In this document: piece after piece, positions 10,201 through 18,826 of the stretch
Numbering within the stretch: position 1 is the stretch's first letter
Layout of the letters: each line of letters opens with the position of its first letter
Source of the DNA: Syncephalis plumigaleata
Lineage: Eukaryota > Zoopagomycota > Zoopagomycetes > Zoopagales > Piptocephalidaceae
Length of the DNA stretch: 22,426 bases
Direction: 5' to 3'
Assembly (NCBI GenBank): GCA_025201365.1
Contig: JAIXMF010000223.1
Coordinates: 1 to 22,426 of the forward strand
Notes under the pieces: model-generated
The model's database searches: none
What the model was told of the DNA's origin: nothing
Seen by the model: only the letters and a program-made list of their open reading frames with translations
Position numbers and translations under genes: made by a program

Positions 10201-10327
10201 CTTGTCAGTGCTGTTGTACGCTGGTCTTACGGCAGCGTTCATCCACACTTATCGCCGTAACAAGCGTCGTCGCGAGCGTAACATGGCTGCCACAGGCTAC
10301 TTTGCCACGCCACAGCCACAGGCTTAA
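7202..10327 (+). CDS. Mucin-like type I membrane surface protein
   Basis: This is an intronless 1041-residue protein, probably anchored in the plasma membrane with its long ectodomain in the wall. An N-terminal hydrophobic segment (about 11-31) acts as signal peptide. Residues 75-320 are Thr/Ser/Pro/Asn-rich, suitable for dense O-mannosylation. Residues 323-434 are 14 tandem octapeptides of the pattern VVKPVTEN/K. About 595-700 is a PLPSL and proline repeat zone, then Pro/Thr/Ser linker to about 865. Residues 867-971 form a compact, non-repetitive domain with strand-helix-strand character (LVELRLGQIDF, then LPHDRIKV, then VVAQLAILPD), resembling SEA-like juxtamembrane modules of other surface proteins. 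One membrane helix covers about 992-1014, followed by a stop-transfer tail rich in Arg/Lys (1018-1026) and a 15-residue end. This layout resembles fungal wall-stress or osmosensing mucins in general form, but I see no specific homology, so a sensor role is inference. Confidence 0.85.
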   Translation: MVAIKYELTILRVWAVMTILVAASGLIDTAAINPGHGVQLQRRLLNNLVSNVNDDVKLVTNKLPLNNVAGSPNTASDASFVPATETTTFAPDSTGPPPSPAPANSPATVVTAPAGPPPASKPKTDIPIVSNLLQTGNSNDASTAANVQDATAATKVEPATLPVSSKAASPVSSPATSETPRSTQQTNTNRPANNNLSNQGPVGGLTNLVGQTVGKVENVVAPPPPSVSKTSEPPATFVPATANTSNNNNNGPTIVNNLLAPVNEVVGQNSVSPSTAPATKEIVSNQDEEEDKDTTSTSTVPPVTLSKPPQKKPILLGDTLNHVVQPVTENVVKPVTEKVIQPVTENVIKPVTENVVKPVTKNVIEPVADDIFEPVTENVVKPVTEKVVKPVTEKVVEPVADEIINPVTENVVKPVTEKVVKPVTGNVVTPATDVIAPVFGSATDDIIKSINSPSLPSPTATATTTSTGNPFLVNKPAGGVIGALNNVVEPVAASLVSPLLPTPTPTAGSKPLLPSLIQIPIGLPGQKDDTTSKETKTSTNPPANDGIISLPIGSILPDTLPSVLPLPGGTPTEFLPPINGGVIGSPPPDAANSPALPIPHLPLPSLPLPSLPLPSLPLPSLPLPTIPAPLPPVSLPPVVPSLPLPTGAPQLPPVSLPPVVPSLPLPSLPLPTGAPQLPPISLPPLTPLPLPSVPVIPSQPIVTLPPVSVPTAIPTAPVIPPVVVQPPSDKPATVKPSVPPPTVTQPPPPPPGPSTITVVPTGTGTIITQPSPTNEAPAPPPVVPITPPTITVIPTASSSSIPQPTPTASVYPKPGSSEASSSNTWLPPTATLSLITSSYSSAEAAQPTGKSPVIVASDNVAVSQSAALVELRLGQIDFAATAKDGIQSAQIFDKLAIDVANSLNLPHDRIKVTKLRDDKGSVVAQLAILPDESNRVPTETVNVLQSLVQDPNSSLYRNGQIAKYIDPSYKITTQAQNASGQPDSAQSSDRRIIVICIAVVLSVLLYAGLTAAFIHTYRRNKRRRERNMAATGYFATPQPQA
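8168..8503 (+). repeat. 14-copy, 24-bp octapeptide repeat array
   Basis: Fourteen in-register 24-bp units encode the octapeptide consensus V-[VI]-[KQE]-P-V-T-E-[NK]. Variant units carry VADD/VADE (three-step acidic change) about every four units. Codons for the same residues differ between units (for example Val and Thr third positions), so the array is old enough to have drifted silently while the peptide was kept. Related single units occur outside the array, at about 7970 (LLAPVNEVV) and about 8660 (VVEPVAASLV). Confidence 0.95.
9005..9079 (+). repeat. Five-copy PLPSL pentapeptide repeat
   Basis: Five 15-bp units encode PLPSL (the last drifts to PLPTI). Leu and Pro codons vary between units, which again points to selection on the peptide. 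Such proline-rich stretches form extended, stiff polyproline-type stalks that could hold a sensing domain away from the membrane. Confidence 0.92.
9092..9229 (+). repeat. Duplicated 60-75 bp segment in proline-rich stalk
   Basis: Copy 1 is about 9092-9151 and copy 2 about 9155-9229. Both encode PPVSLPPVVPSLPLPTGAPQ, but copy 2 carries one extra PLPSL unit. The near-identical bases indicate a recent in-frame duplication, younger than the octapeptide array. Confidence 0.88.
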
Positions 10328-10556
10328 TTTGCAACTGCAACCTAGATAAATGGTTAATCTGATGATATGATTTATATAATATAAACACATTAGTATATCA
10401 CGATAAATTTGCGTATTATTATTATTATTATTTAGATAGCAATGTTAGTGTATGACAGAAGTGTAAATAATATGTATTGCATATATAGATTGATGATGCA
10501 AATATCAAGTAAAAAGCAAACTAAATGATATGACAGACTTTACTGATTAAATTCCA

Positions 10557-10562
10557 TTTATT
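10557..10562 (-). terminator. Candidate poly(A) signal of chitin synthase gene
   Basis: AATAAA on the minus strand lies about 410 bases past the chitin synthase stop. It is the only perfect hexamer I noticed on that strand in the spacer; the distance makes it uncertain. Confidence 0.3.
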
Positions 10563-10767
10563 ACTTCTTATGCTTATTGACTATATCATAGTATGTATAT
10601 ATATATAGTCATCACAACATAAAGAGAAGGACAGAAAGAGAGGGAGAAAGAGAAATGTGACGATGATGATGATATTAGTAGTAGTAGTAGCAGTAGTAAT
10701 ATTATATGAATATCATATAAAAAGACATACTACGTGATAGGGTAGAGTTCAAATGAATGAATGAATG

Positions 10768-10773
10768 AATAAA
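10768..10773 (+). terminator. Candidate poly(A) signal of surface-protein gene
   Basis: AATAAA on the plus strand lies about 440 bases after the surface-protein stop, inside a GAAT/AAT microsatellite, so it may be fortuitous. A weaker AT-rich ATATAAA at about 10378 is closer to the stop. Confidence 0.25.
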
Positions 10774-10974
10774 ATAATAATAATAATAATAATAGTGGAC
10801 AATGATCCCATGCACGAATATGAAAGCAAGACAGTAGAAAGAGAGAAAGAACAGCAAGGAGGAATACTGTAAAAAACCAATGAATTATATTCATATTTAT
10901 ATTTGTGTATATTGTTGTCAATGAACTTTCACATATATATATAATATGTGCGTGTGCGTGTGCGTGTACACATA

Positions 10975-13500
10975 TTATCCAAATACTAAACGAAGAATCA
11001 AGTATGCAACACTACCAACAAATCGGAAGGCAGATAGACCGGCTACCGACCAGAAGATAAAGGCCAAATAAGGATTGAACGTGCTTTCAGCGCCGACTTT
11101 CTGGTTGAACCATGGAATGAACGCCGGACTCGTGAAGATGACTACGAGCAATGCATTACTGAACATCCAGGCCAATACAAGATTTGTACGGAACAATTTG
11201 TAGTAATCTTCACGCTTTGTCGAGGCATCACGCTTCTCCTTGACTTCCTTGGGACGTACGGACAATTCCTGTAGTAGTTTGTCGTAGGCCGAGTTGATAT
11301 CTGCTTTCTCGGTGGGCAGTGAGACTTCCGCCACTTCCTTGCCACCCTCCTTACTAGCCTTAGCGTGACCGAGATCGTTGCTGGCCGAGTTGTCGCCCTT
11401 GGTACCCCATGACACATCGTGCGTATTACAGAACGCGTACACCATGAGAATGTTAACGAATGCCGGTAGCAATAGTAGATACTGGATGAACGAGGTAATC
11501 ATGTGCCATGGCTCAAAGTGCAACAACGAGCTAATGAGGTAGAGACCATAGGTGGAGGCCAAGGAGATGACGAGATTACGGAATGTCGGACTAGTAGTGA
11601 TCTTGTGGCCTACTTCCCTCCAGTCGTGCGTGTTACGCGGTGCTTGCAAGTAGACCGAGAAGCCAGCGACGTAGAGCATGAGGATCATAATGAGCGAGAA
11701 AGCGGCGATGGCAAACAGGTAAAGAGCGCGAGAACCTTGTGGACGATTACCGAGGGAAGCGACGAAGATCAATACAATAAGCAGAATGTAAAGCTGACGC
11801 ATAATCGTGAACACAATGTTACCGCGACCGAAGAATGGATCACTATCAGCTTGATAATGAGGATTGGAATCAGTATAGGCGACGGTAAGGAAGTAGAAGG
11901 CGAGGTAGAAGTTGGCCAATGAGAACCAACTGAACAACATGTTGATGGTGTTGTAGAAGAATTCAACGGTAAGCAGAAGCTTACGTAGAATGTTGTGACC
12001 GGATCGATAGATTTGGAAAAAGTTGAAAATGGCGTAGAAAGCCGCGAAGAACGAACCGTTCAACCAGCGACGACGCTGGGAAATGAACTCGCCAATACTG
12101 TCGGGCACGTCGGTCCACGCCTTGGCCGATTTGACGTATTTAAGTAGCCAGGAGGCACCTGGTTTGGCGACCAATTCAAAGCAGAGAATACGATCTTCCG
12201 CTAGGTACATGTTCGCTTCGAAGATACCGCCGGTGGCATTGGCACCGTGCATGGTCTCACCCTTGAAGTAGGAGTTGAGCGGACCACGGTCAGGAGCGAC
12301 GTTCTGCAAGGCGGCGAAGCGATAGGCCGAGAAAGCACCGGGCAACACGGAGATGTAGCCGAACACGGATTCCAATGGTTTGTCGAGAATGTTGGACATC
12401 TTGTACTCGAAGTTTTGCGTGGCAACGAGTGGATTCAACAGTAGGACACCGCCCTTACCGAGATCGGCACAGATCTCACCGCAGGCACCGCCCACGGATG
12501 GACTACGATCGAACGCTTTCCACAAATGGTAGATCGAGGTGCCGGATGGTTTGGTACCGACATCCAACAGAATACATACGTTTGGCTTGAGCACCTGACC
12601 GAATGCGTTGAAGAACCAACGATGCGAGTTGATCTTTTTGGCGTTACGTTCCTTGAGACAGAAGAGAATTTGTACTGGGACGACACCATCGTTGGCGGTG
12701 CGTACTTTCATCTCGGAATCCATGGAGATTTGAGTTGTATACTCGAATAAATGGGCGGTCACCTCCTTGCCGTTAAACGAGTTCTTCGCGATACCATCCT
12801 GGTAAGCGCCGATAGCACCGATCACCTTCAAGGTGCGCGGATGAATCTTGTTACGACCGTCGGAGACGATACAGACGACCACCTTCTTCCAGCCTTCTTG
12901 ACCCCACATACGCGAGCGGTTGCGAGAGCAAAGATGAGCCACGTTCTTCATGACCGAGTTGAACGTGCGGCAGAAGAGAATGTCATCCTCGTTGTACATG
13001 GTCATCACCACGAAGATTTCCGTTTCACGACCGTAGAGCACCGGGCGAAGGGTGTAGCGCTGGCTGACGAACTCGTTTGGATCGCTAGTACAGGCCGTGT
13101 AGCGCATATGCGTGAATTCCTCACCATCTCGATAGACGGCATTGGCGAGGACACGATCGGAAACCGGACAGTCAACCACCAAGTTACCGCTTGTCAACTC
13201 GATACGACGAATCGATCGTCGACGACCATCTTGATAGTTTTGATAGAGACGAGCATTAGGCGGTGGAGCATGGGCATTGTCGTACAATTGTTCCGGATTG
13301 TGCGAGCCAGATGCACCCTCGTAGTATTGTTGCTGTTGATGATGTTGCTGCTGCTGCTGCTGCGAAGGATAATACTCTTGATGTGATGTGGTGGTGGTGG
13401 TATGAGAACTTTGGAAGGTTTGCTGCGAATGTTGCGGTGGCAAATGCTGCGAACTACTCGATTGCGCCGGATAAGGCTGTTTATTGTAGTAGGGATCCAT
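10975..13500 (-). CDS. CHS: Chitin synthase, class I-III type (GT2)
   Basis: This intronless 841-residue integral membrane enzyme polymerises UDP-GlcNAc into chitin and extrudes it through the plasma membrane. Residues 1-92 are a disordered Gln/Ser/His/Tyr-rich tail with a poly-Gln run. About 96-165 matches the chitin synthase N-terminal domain ([16 protein letters not shown]). The catalytic GT2 domain follows: [31 protein letters not shown] (Asp313), [20 protein letters not shown], the EDR triad at 435-437 and QRRRW at 475-479. At least six C-terminal membrane segments follow, plus the [11 protein letters not shown] motif near 692-702. There is no myosin motor or cytochrome b5 domain, which excludes classes IV-VII. 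Motifs and length are those of a complete, active enzyme; assignment among classes I, II and III needs a tree. The gene is convergent with the surface-protein gene and divergent from the gene at 15804. Confidence 0.97.
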   Translation of the reverse strand: MDPYYNKQPYPAQSSSSQHLPPQHSQQTFQSSHTTTTTSHQEYYPSQQQQQQHHQQQQYYEGASGSHNPEQLYDNAHAPPPNARLYQNYQDGRRRSIRRIELTSGNLVVDCPVSDRVLANAVYRDGEEFTHMRYTACTSDPNEFVSQRYTLRPVLYGRETEIFVVMTMYNEDDILFCRTFNSVMKNVAHLCSRNRSRMWGQEGWKKVVVCIVSDGRNKIHPRTLKVIGAIGAYQDGIAKNSFNGKEVTAHLFEYTTQISMDSEMKVRTANDGVVPVQILFCLKERNAKKINSHRWFFNAFGQVLKPNVCILLDVGTKPSGTSIYHLWKAFDRSPSVGGACGEICADLGKGGVLLLNPLVATQNFEYKMSNILDKPLESVFGYISVLPGAFSAYRFAALQNVAPDRGPLNSYFKGETMHGANATGGIFEANMYLAEDRILCFELVAKPGASWLLKYVKSAKAWTDVPDSIGEFISQRRRWLNGSFFAAFYAIFNFFQIYRSGHNILRKLLLTVEFFYNTINMLFSWFSLANFYLAFYFLTVAYTDSNPHYQADSDPFFGRGNIVFTIMRQLYILLIVLIFVASLGNRPQGSRALYLFAIAAFSLIMILMLYVAGFSVYLQAPRNTHDWREVGHKITTSPTFRNLVISLASTYGLYLISSLLHFEPWHMITSFIQYLLLLPAFVNILMVYAFCNTHDVSWGTKGDNSASNDLGHAKASKEGGKEVAEVSLPTEKADINSAYDKLLQELSVRPKEVKEKRDASTKREDYYKLFRTNLVLAWMFSNALLVVIFTSPAFIPWFNQKVGAESTFNPYLAFIFWSVAGLSAFRFVGSVAYLILRLVFG

Positions 13501-13608
13501 AATGCTTTGATAATGTGCTATTCACTATAAATAAATAGATGCGCAGTGCGTAAGTATAAGATAGCCAGCGGGAGATAATAGAGAAGAGAAAAGTATATAT
13601 GCTGCTCA

Positions 13609-13624
13609 AGAGAGAGAGAGAGAG
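13609..13624. repeat. (AG)8 microsatellite in chitin synthase leader
   Basis: Pure AG dinucleotide run about 110 bases upstream of the chitin synthase ATG; on the transcribed strand it reads as a CT tract in the expected promoter or leader position. Confidence 0.85.
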
Positions 13625-14306
13625 GGAGTGGGAGAGAATGAGCGAGCAAAGGAGCGAATATAAGTGGCAGTAGTCAAGAAAAAAAAGGGTAAAGAAGAGA
13701 GCAAACAGGTACGCCAGCCGTCTAGCGATACATATCAATTAATGCAATTGATATATAAATATATATTTATATAATAAATAGGGAAATATAGTTGTGCATA
13801 AACTCACAATACGATGTGACCGCGAGCACAATAAGATGAACACTATCGTGCGTCTGTGTGTGTGCGTGCGTGTAAGCTGAAAAGATATAACACCGATAAG
13901 AAAGGGGCAGGATGTTAAAGCAGCAAGGAAAGAGGAAAAAGACACAATCCTATACGCTAGTAGAACGTCGCTTTTAAGGACTCTGCTGCTATTGTCGAAT
14001 AACGCAGTACTTATGTATATATGCGTGTGTTTGTATAGAATGAGACACAGGCTGTAACAAAAGCGTAATCTGGCTCATCTGCATACAACTACTATCTTCC
14101 TCGAATACTGAGGGAAGAGTGGTACTATACACGTTTGCTATCCTCTCTCTCTCTCTTTCTCTGTCGACTAATAATTAACAATGAAAAAGATAGCATCGAC
14201 ACGGTCGACACACACGTGGAGGCAAAACTGCATAAAAAACGAGTTATAATGCCTTACCTGGAAATACGAAGACAAAGTAAGCACTTGTAATGGAATAAAT
14301 GCGCAG

Positions 14307-14325
14307 TATAGATAGATAGATAGAT
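14307..14325. repeat. (GATA)n tetranucleotide repeat
   Basis: About four GATA units lie in the divergent spacer. They could bind GATA-type factors or be a neutral microsatellite; nothing else in the sequence decides between these. Confidence 0.75.
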
Positions 14326-15803
14326 ATCAGAGCAGCCAGTACGGCTGTCAAAAATGCAATGCAAGTGAGAGATGAGCGAATGAAGGTGGTAAAACGACGA
14401 ACGACAACAACAACAAGAAGGGAGAGCGAGGGAGAGGCTGCGACACTGAAATAGGCTGCCTATGTATTGCAGGCGGTGTTCTGGAAATAAAAAGGCGGAG
14501 TACCAATATGGTAAGTGAAATGGGAAAGCGGGGACTCGCTAGTGAATGAAAGGAAGAGAGAGGAAGAGGAAGAGAGAGAAGAGGAACTGAAGCTTCAATT
14601 TCTCAGTGTTACCATCTTAGCCGCCAAGTGAATAACGAGGACGTGAGGCCAGCAACTATAGTCAAATTGGGAAAGTGAAGACGTGCCAAGAGCTGTCCAT
14701 TTCAGTTAGGTGGAAATATTGATCGATAGCATACGATAGTGCAAACAATCTGTAACGATATTGTAGATAAAGTCATCGCAAGTTAGCAACTATAGTAGTG
14801 GTAGTAGTAGTATAACTAACCAAGTGGTTGCGATATCTTTTGACAACAAACAACTAAATGGATACATGACGACAACAACCACAACAACAATAGGTTTAAT
14901 GATGACATGGTGGCGGTAGGACGAATGGGCAATGTGTAGCCGACCATTCATGGTTGTAACTGTTCATTTATTCCCAATGGTAGTGCCACTTTACGCTCTA
15001 TATATAGACTACAACAAAGGGCGTTCTATCAGTTAAATAAGGGGATGATGTAGTAGTAATTGTTTTGCGTTAATATCAATTCATACAAGTGTTCTAGTAT
15101 TCATTTAGAAGTGAGCATTTTATTATTCATTATCACATAGATGATTAGTCGATGTTAACAATTAATATATATATGTAGATAATACTTGCATGTTATAACA
15201 ATCATCATAGCTTGATATCTCCTTTGCGAATCTCTTTTTTGATTGATGCCTTTGTATTAGACTGAAGCCAGTGCAGTCCCAGTGATACGACAAAGTGCTA
15301 CTGGTAATACTCACAAAGTTTTATGGCTTACTTTCCCGTTTGAATCCGTTGCAGTATTGATGAACTAGCTCAATTAGCGTACCCCTATAGTCTGCAATGA
15401 TGAACACTTTTGTTAATATGTGTGCATGTAAGATAGAGATAGAGATAGTTTAACGTAGGAATAACAACTCGTCTATTGATATCATTCAGTTGTTACGTTA
15501 GAATTAAGCATAATGAATACTTTAGTTATATCCCTTGAAATCAGGCAACGTAACACAACCATGCCATTGGCCTGTAGGAAGTTCAATCGTATAGCATGAT
15601 GCACGGATGTGCTGTTGCGTGTGGATTGACGGTCTGCAACGTCCTTCTCTACTATTATTGACTGGAATCTTCATTCTCGTTACTGTCAGATTACTATTAG
15701 TAACAACCTGACTTTGTTCGTTCGTTCGTTATCTCTGCTAGCAGGAAGTCTATTCAATAAATAGCTAGCTTCATTATTATTATTACTATTATCTTTTGTC
15801 ACT

Positions 15804-18666
15804 ATGAGTGATCCTATCAGTGGAACTGTTCAAGCTTTAGAGTTAGCAGGTCGTGCTGGCTATTTTATCTGGCAGGCAACACGTACCACACTTGATGTTC
15901 ACATCGACAATCGACATCCACATATAAAATTGCAAAATTTCGCGCGTTACTGCCATACCGGACGATGTACGGAGCCACAAGCGTTTAGAGTGTTGCCGCA
16001 GGAGAGCAGATCGTTTCAATTTATCGCCGACACGTTAGGACTACGTATTGATGGTTGTTGCGTCTACGGTATCACGCCGTATAATCGTCCGGCCACCACT
16101 ATTAATCGGATCTACTTGCTATTGGCATGGAGTATTCAATTAAACGGTGAATGTAAAACAACGCTCAATCTAGTCGAGACCTATAAGGGTCAGGATCTCA
16201 CGGGTAGCTTGCTGCAGCATCATTACATTAGCAAGATAGTGCCGAGTTTCGAGTCATCGGAAAACATGCTAACGCGTAGCTGGGATCTAATCGATCCGGA
16301 CACACGTTTCACGGTGAATCTCAGCCTTAACAATGCTGCCAGCGGTGTGATGAAAGTTGAAATTATACACGATGGCGAGAAGAGCTCCATTGATCGTCCG
16401 CATTTCGTTGGACTTGACTAGTAAGCTGATGCGCGAAATGAAAAGCATATCTATCATGTATATTCTAACGACTATTATTGTAGTTTCAAAGATGTGATAT
16501 TTAAGGATACAGGTAAGTATACATACTTTCATCGATTACTGATGATATTATACGCTAACGTAAATGATATACATGTGTGCATGTGTTGTCTTCCAATAGA
16601 TGAATTAGAAGGATTAGATGCATCCAAGGATCGATTTGGATTGACTAGCAGTATCTCCGTGCATATTGACAATAATTGCGAATCATTGGCCTTGATCCAC
16701 TGCGAGACTTACTCGATTAGCGGCAAGTTGAAAGAGAATGAAAACAGAGCGATTTACTATGGGGCTCAGTCGAGACATCGATTCAAGAACGGGACACCAT
16801 TGGGGCGTACTAGCGGTGTGCTCGTCTACGAGTTGATCCACGACGCGGAGAATGCCCCGGCAATATTGTGGGGATATCGCGTGTTTCTAGCGGTTGATTT
16901 CCTAGTGACATCGCATAATGCCGTAGCACGCACGGTATCCATTACACTTTTAGCCGTAAGGGATGTAAGATTCCCGAATTCTGATCGGGATCCATTATTA
17001 CGCGCTCATGAAAAGGTTCTAAGTCATCATATGGTCACATTCGGTAAATCTTCAGTCTGGGATCTGCACGATTTGAACCTGAAGATATGGGCCGACTTTA
17101 AACGCTCACCGCATGCAAAGTTGTACCTTCGTTTGGAGAAAGCGAGATTCAGGAATCATCATGCCATACCATTGTTCTTGCCCACTAACGAGAACAGGCA
17201 AGTATAAATGAAAGTTTAATGGAAAAGAAACATTGTTTGCTAACATTGACATCGTAACAGTCAAGTATCCAGCGGTGCACGTAATGCCATTAAGCAGTAC
17301 ATCACATCGAATACCGAAGCAGATGGTATAAACGTGGTTGAAATAGCAGATGATCTAAAGGTTAAGCTGCAATACATTACACCAAGTCATGCTGGTCGTG
17401 GCACCTTAGTAAAATGCCAATGTAATAATCAAACACTTTCCTCTGGCAGTTGGTGTATTACTCGAAAGAATGTCCCCGAGAAGAACTGGTCCATGGAGCA
17501 TTACTACCTGATTACACCTACATTCTCAGCTACTCGATCGCCATATCAATGCGTACTGTACGTAAGACGTGACCATGTCTCATTCACCGTGGCACCGGTA
17601 TTCATACTTCGTGACGATTCTATTGGCGAGGAATTGAAAGATGATGTCGACAACTTCCTTAATCAGTCCTATTTAGTGGGCGAACACATGGCAAGTGCTG
17701 GCAATTCCTATGATCACGGGCGGATCATGGAGCGTCGAGTTCAACTACCGGGCAATGTTAACTTTCAATTGCTAGCCTACATGAACTCGCAACCGTGTAG
17801 ACTATTTAAACTATTACTAAAACGAGAGTTTATTCCAGAGGTAACCAATGAATAATAACGATAATAATCTGTTAACTAATAGTAATATGGTTCATAGGAA
17901 TTCCATAGGGAAGCAAGAATCAATTCAGGTAAGTCGACAAGAGAAAGGAAATGAATAGAGCAATGCATCATGTTTATAACACCATCGTAGAACAACCATT
18001 CATGGCCACGCCTTATACTTATGTTGTTATCCTGGACAACAAGCATACCGATATGAAACTAAAGCTTGCTAGCTATTTCTCCACCGGTATTCCGAATAAC
18101 ATTCAGCGAGATGAGGCATTGCCACCGGGAGAAACGAAAACCATAACGTTTACTCTATTCGCCAATGATTTACGCCATGGTATTGCATTAACTTATCGCA
18201 CTGGTGGCAATAACCCCATCACGGTGGAGATTCAAGCGAATATGAGCGTGGAGAATACATCTCTACTGCATAGCACGGCGATATCCTACAAAACGGCAAA
18301 TGATAAGAAAATCAAGATTGGCGGCAAGAATAGATTTCGTGTAGAAACATTGCAGGAACGATTTAACGAGGATGAAGAACTGCAAAACACATTTGCCGTC
18401 GAGAGTAAACGTGTAGAGGCAGATGGTATGCAGCACTACGTGGCTATCGGACATACTGGAATGCATAGCATGCCAAGAACCTCATATGTTGCGATACAAT
18501 TCAACAACAATAACATCAACAATGATGAAGATGATGAAGAAGATGAATTAGCGGTAAGTTTTACTCGTTTATTATCAGTCTATATATTACCCTTACTAAT
18601 ATTACCAATAATCAGACGAAGCAAGCATGTACCGACCTATTAAATTCTGTCATGGCGACGGAATAA
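15804..18666 (+). CDS. Four-domain actinoporin-like protein (822 aa)
   Basis: I place seven exons: 15804-16420, 16484-16512, 16600-17197, 17261-17840, 17898-17928, 17991-18553, 18616-18666. All phases agree and give 822 residues. Four repeats of about 160-190 residues occur, near 30-187, 234-402, 440-605 and 628-789. Repeats 1, 2 and 4 begin with a strand ending in IDN, IDN or LDN, then a conserved Tyr with Ser/Thr-Gly (for example YCHTG, YFSTG). Repeats 1 and 2 then have a GCCVYGI or GVLVYEL strand and a hydrophobic strand such as LLLAWSI. Each repeat closes with a strand pair like VMKVEII or KLYLRLEK. This order resembles the actinoporin/cytolysin-lectin fold (known in sea anemone pore formers and related fungal lectins). 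Residues 1-27 could be an amphipathic helix; there is no signal peptide. Residues 790-805 are an Asn/acid linker. Repeat 3 is the most diverged. Fold assignment is from pattern similarity only; membrane or lipid binding is inferred and pore formation is not shown. Confidence 0.6.
17198..17260 (+). other. GC-AG intron (intron 3 of tandem-domain gene)
   Basis: This 63-base intron starts with GCAAGT after an exon ending in ACAG, has a GCTAAC branch-like motif, and ends in AACAG. It is the only placement that links exon 3 to exon 4 in phase. All other introns placed in this window start with GT. GC-AG introns are a minor but normal class. Confidence 0.75.
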
Positions 18667-18731
18667 GTCATTAGTAAAGCATAGTATTATCAATTTATTT
18701 ATTCTAGTCATTGCTGTTTATCTTGTTAACA

Positions 18732-18737
18732 AATAAA
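18732..18737 (+). terminator. Poly(A) signal of tandem-domain gene
   Basis: AATAAA lies 66 bases after the stop codon at 18664-18666 and about 90 bases before the next gene's start, fitting compact head-to-tail spacing. Confidence 0.55.
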
Positions 18738-18826
18738 ACATCGTCATCATCGTCATCTAGCATTTTATTCCTGTTATTTTTTTGTAACTTTACTTTGTTT
18801 GCATTCGTCACAGCTTATTTCACACC

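Larger units (their letters stand above)
10328..10974. other. Convergent 3' spacer with microsatellites
   Basis: Two genes end tail-to-tail across this 0.65 kb. It holds (GAT/TAG)n at about 10663-10700, (GAAT)n running into (AAT)n at about 10754-10795, and a (GTGTGC)n tract at about 10948-10968 next to the chitin synthase stop codon. AATAAA occurs on the plus strand at 10768-10773 and on the minus strand at 10557-10562; if both are used, the two 3' UTRs overlap by about 200 bases. No gene is seen. Confidence 0.6.
13501..15803. promoter_or_regulatory. 2.3 kb divergent spacer: two promoters, no gene
   Basis: The chitin synthase and tandem-domain genes are transcribed away from each other across this spacer. 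The chitin synthase side carries (AG)8 at 13609-13624 and many GA-rich patches, i.e. CT-rich on its own coding strand, as is common near fungal transcription starts. A (GATA)n tract lies at 14307-14325. A strong minus-strand donor (CAG then GTAAGG) at about 14258 suggests a leader intron. The right side has (TTCG)n at about 15716-15728 and TTA/ATT runs just before the ATG at 15804. I found no ORF, tRNA or other gene. Confidence 0.5.

Noticed and set aside
12751-13386. 211-codon plus-strand frame antisense to chitin synthase
   Set aside because: It lies wholly over the conserved N-terminal half of chitin synthase and shows no family features; the leucine run at its end is antisense poly-Gln.
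14096-14116. Short hairpin with a GAATACT loop resembling a T-arm
   Set aside because: The stem has a bulge, no other cloverleaf arms are present, and it lies in GA-rich spacer; likely chance.
18554-18643. Hydrophobic, membrane-like C-terminal extension of the tandem-domain protein
   Set aside because: It is a translation of intron 6, which has a perfect GTAAGT donor, a CTAAT branch and a CAG acceptor, with phase kept to a short final exon.
17951-18643. Separate gene starting at the ATG at 17951
   Set aside because: The ATG lies in intron 5 of the tandem gene; phase-consistent splicing 17928 to 17991 joins the fourth domain to the third, and the sequence before residue 620 in this frame has no family character.
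15804-18666. Arrestin-like reading of the tandem-domain gene
   Set aside because: Beta-rich repeats and long length first suggested arrestin, but there is no arrestin polar-core pattern or PxxY tail, and four similar repeats exceed the two-lobe arrestin layout.
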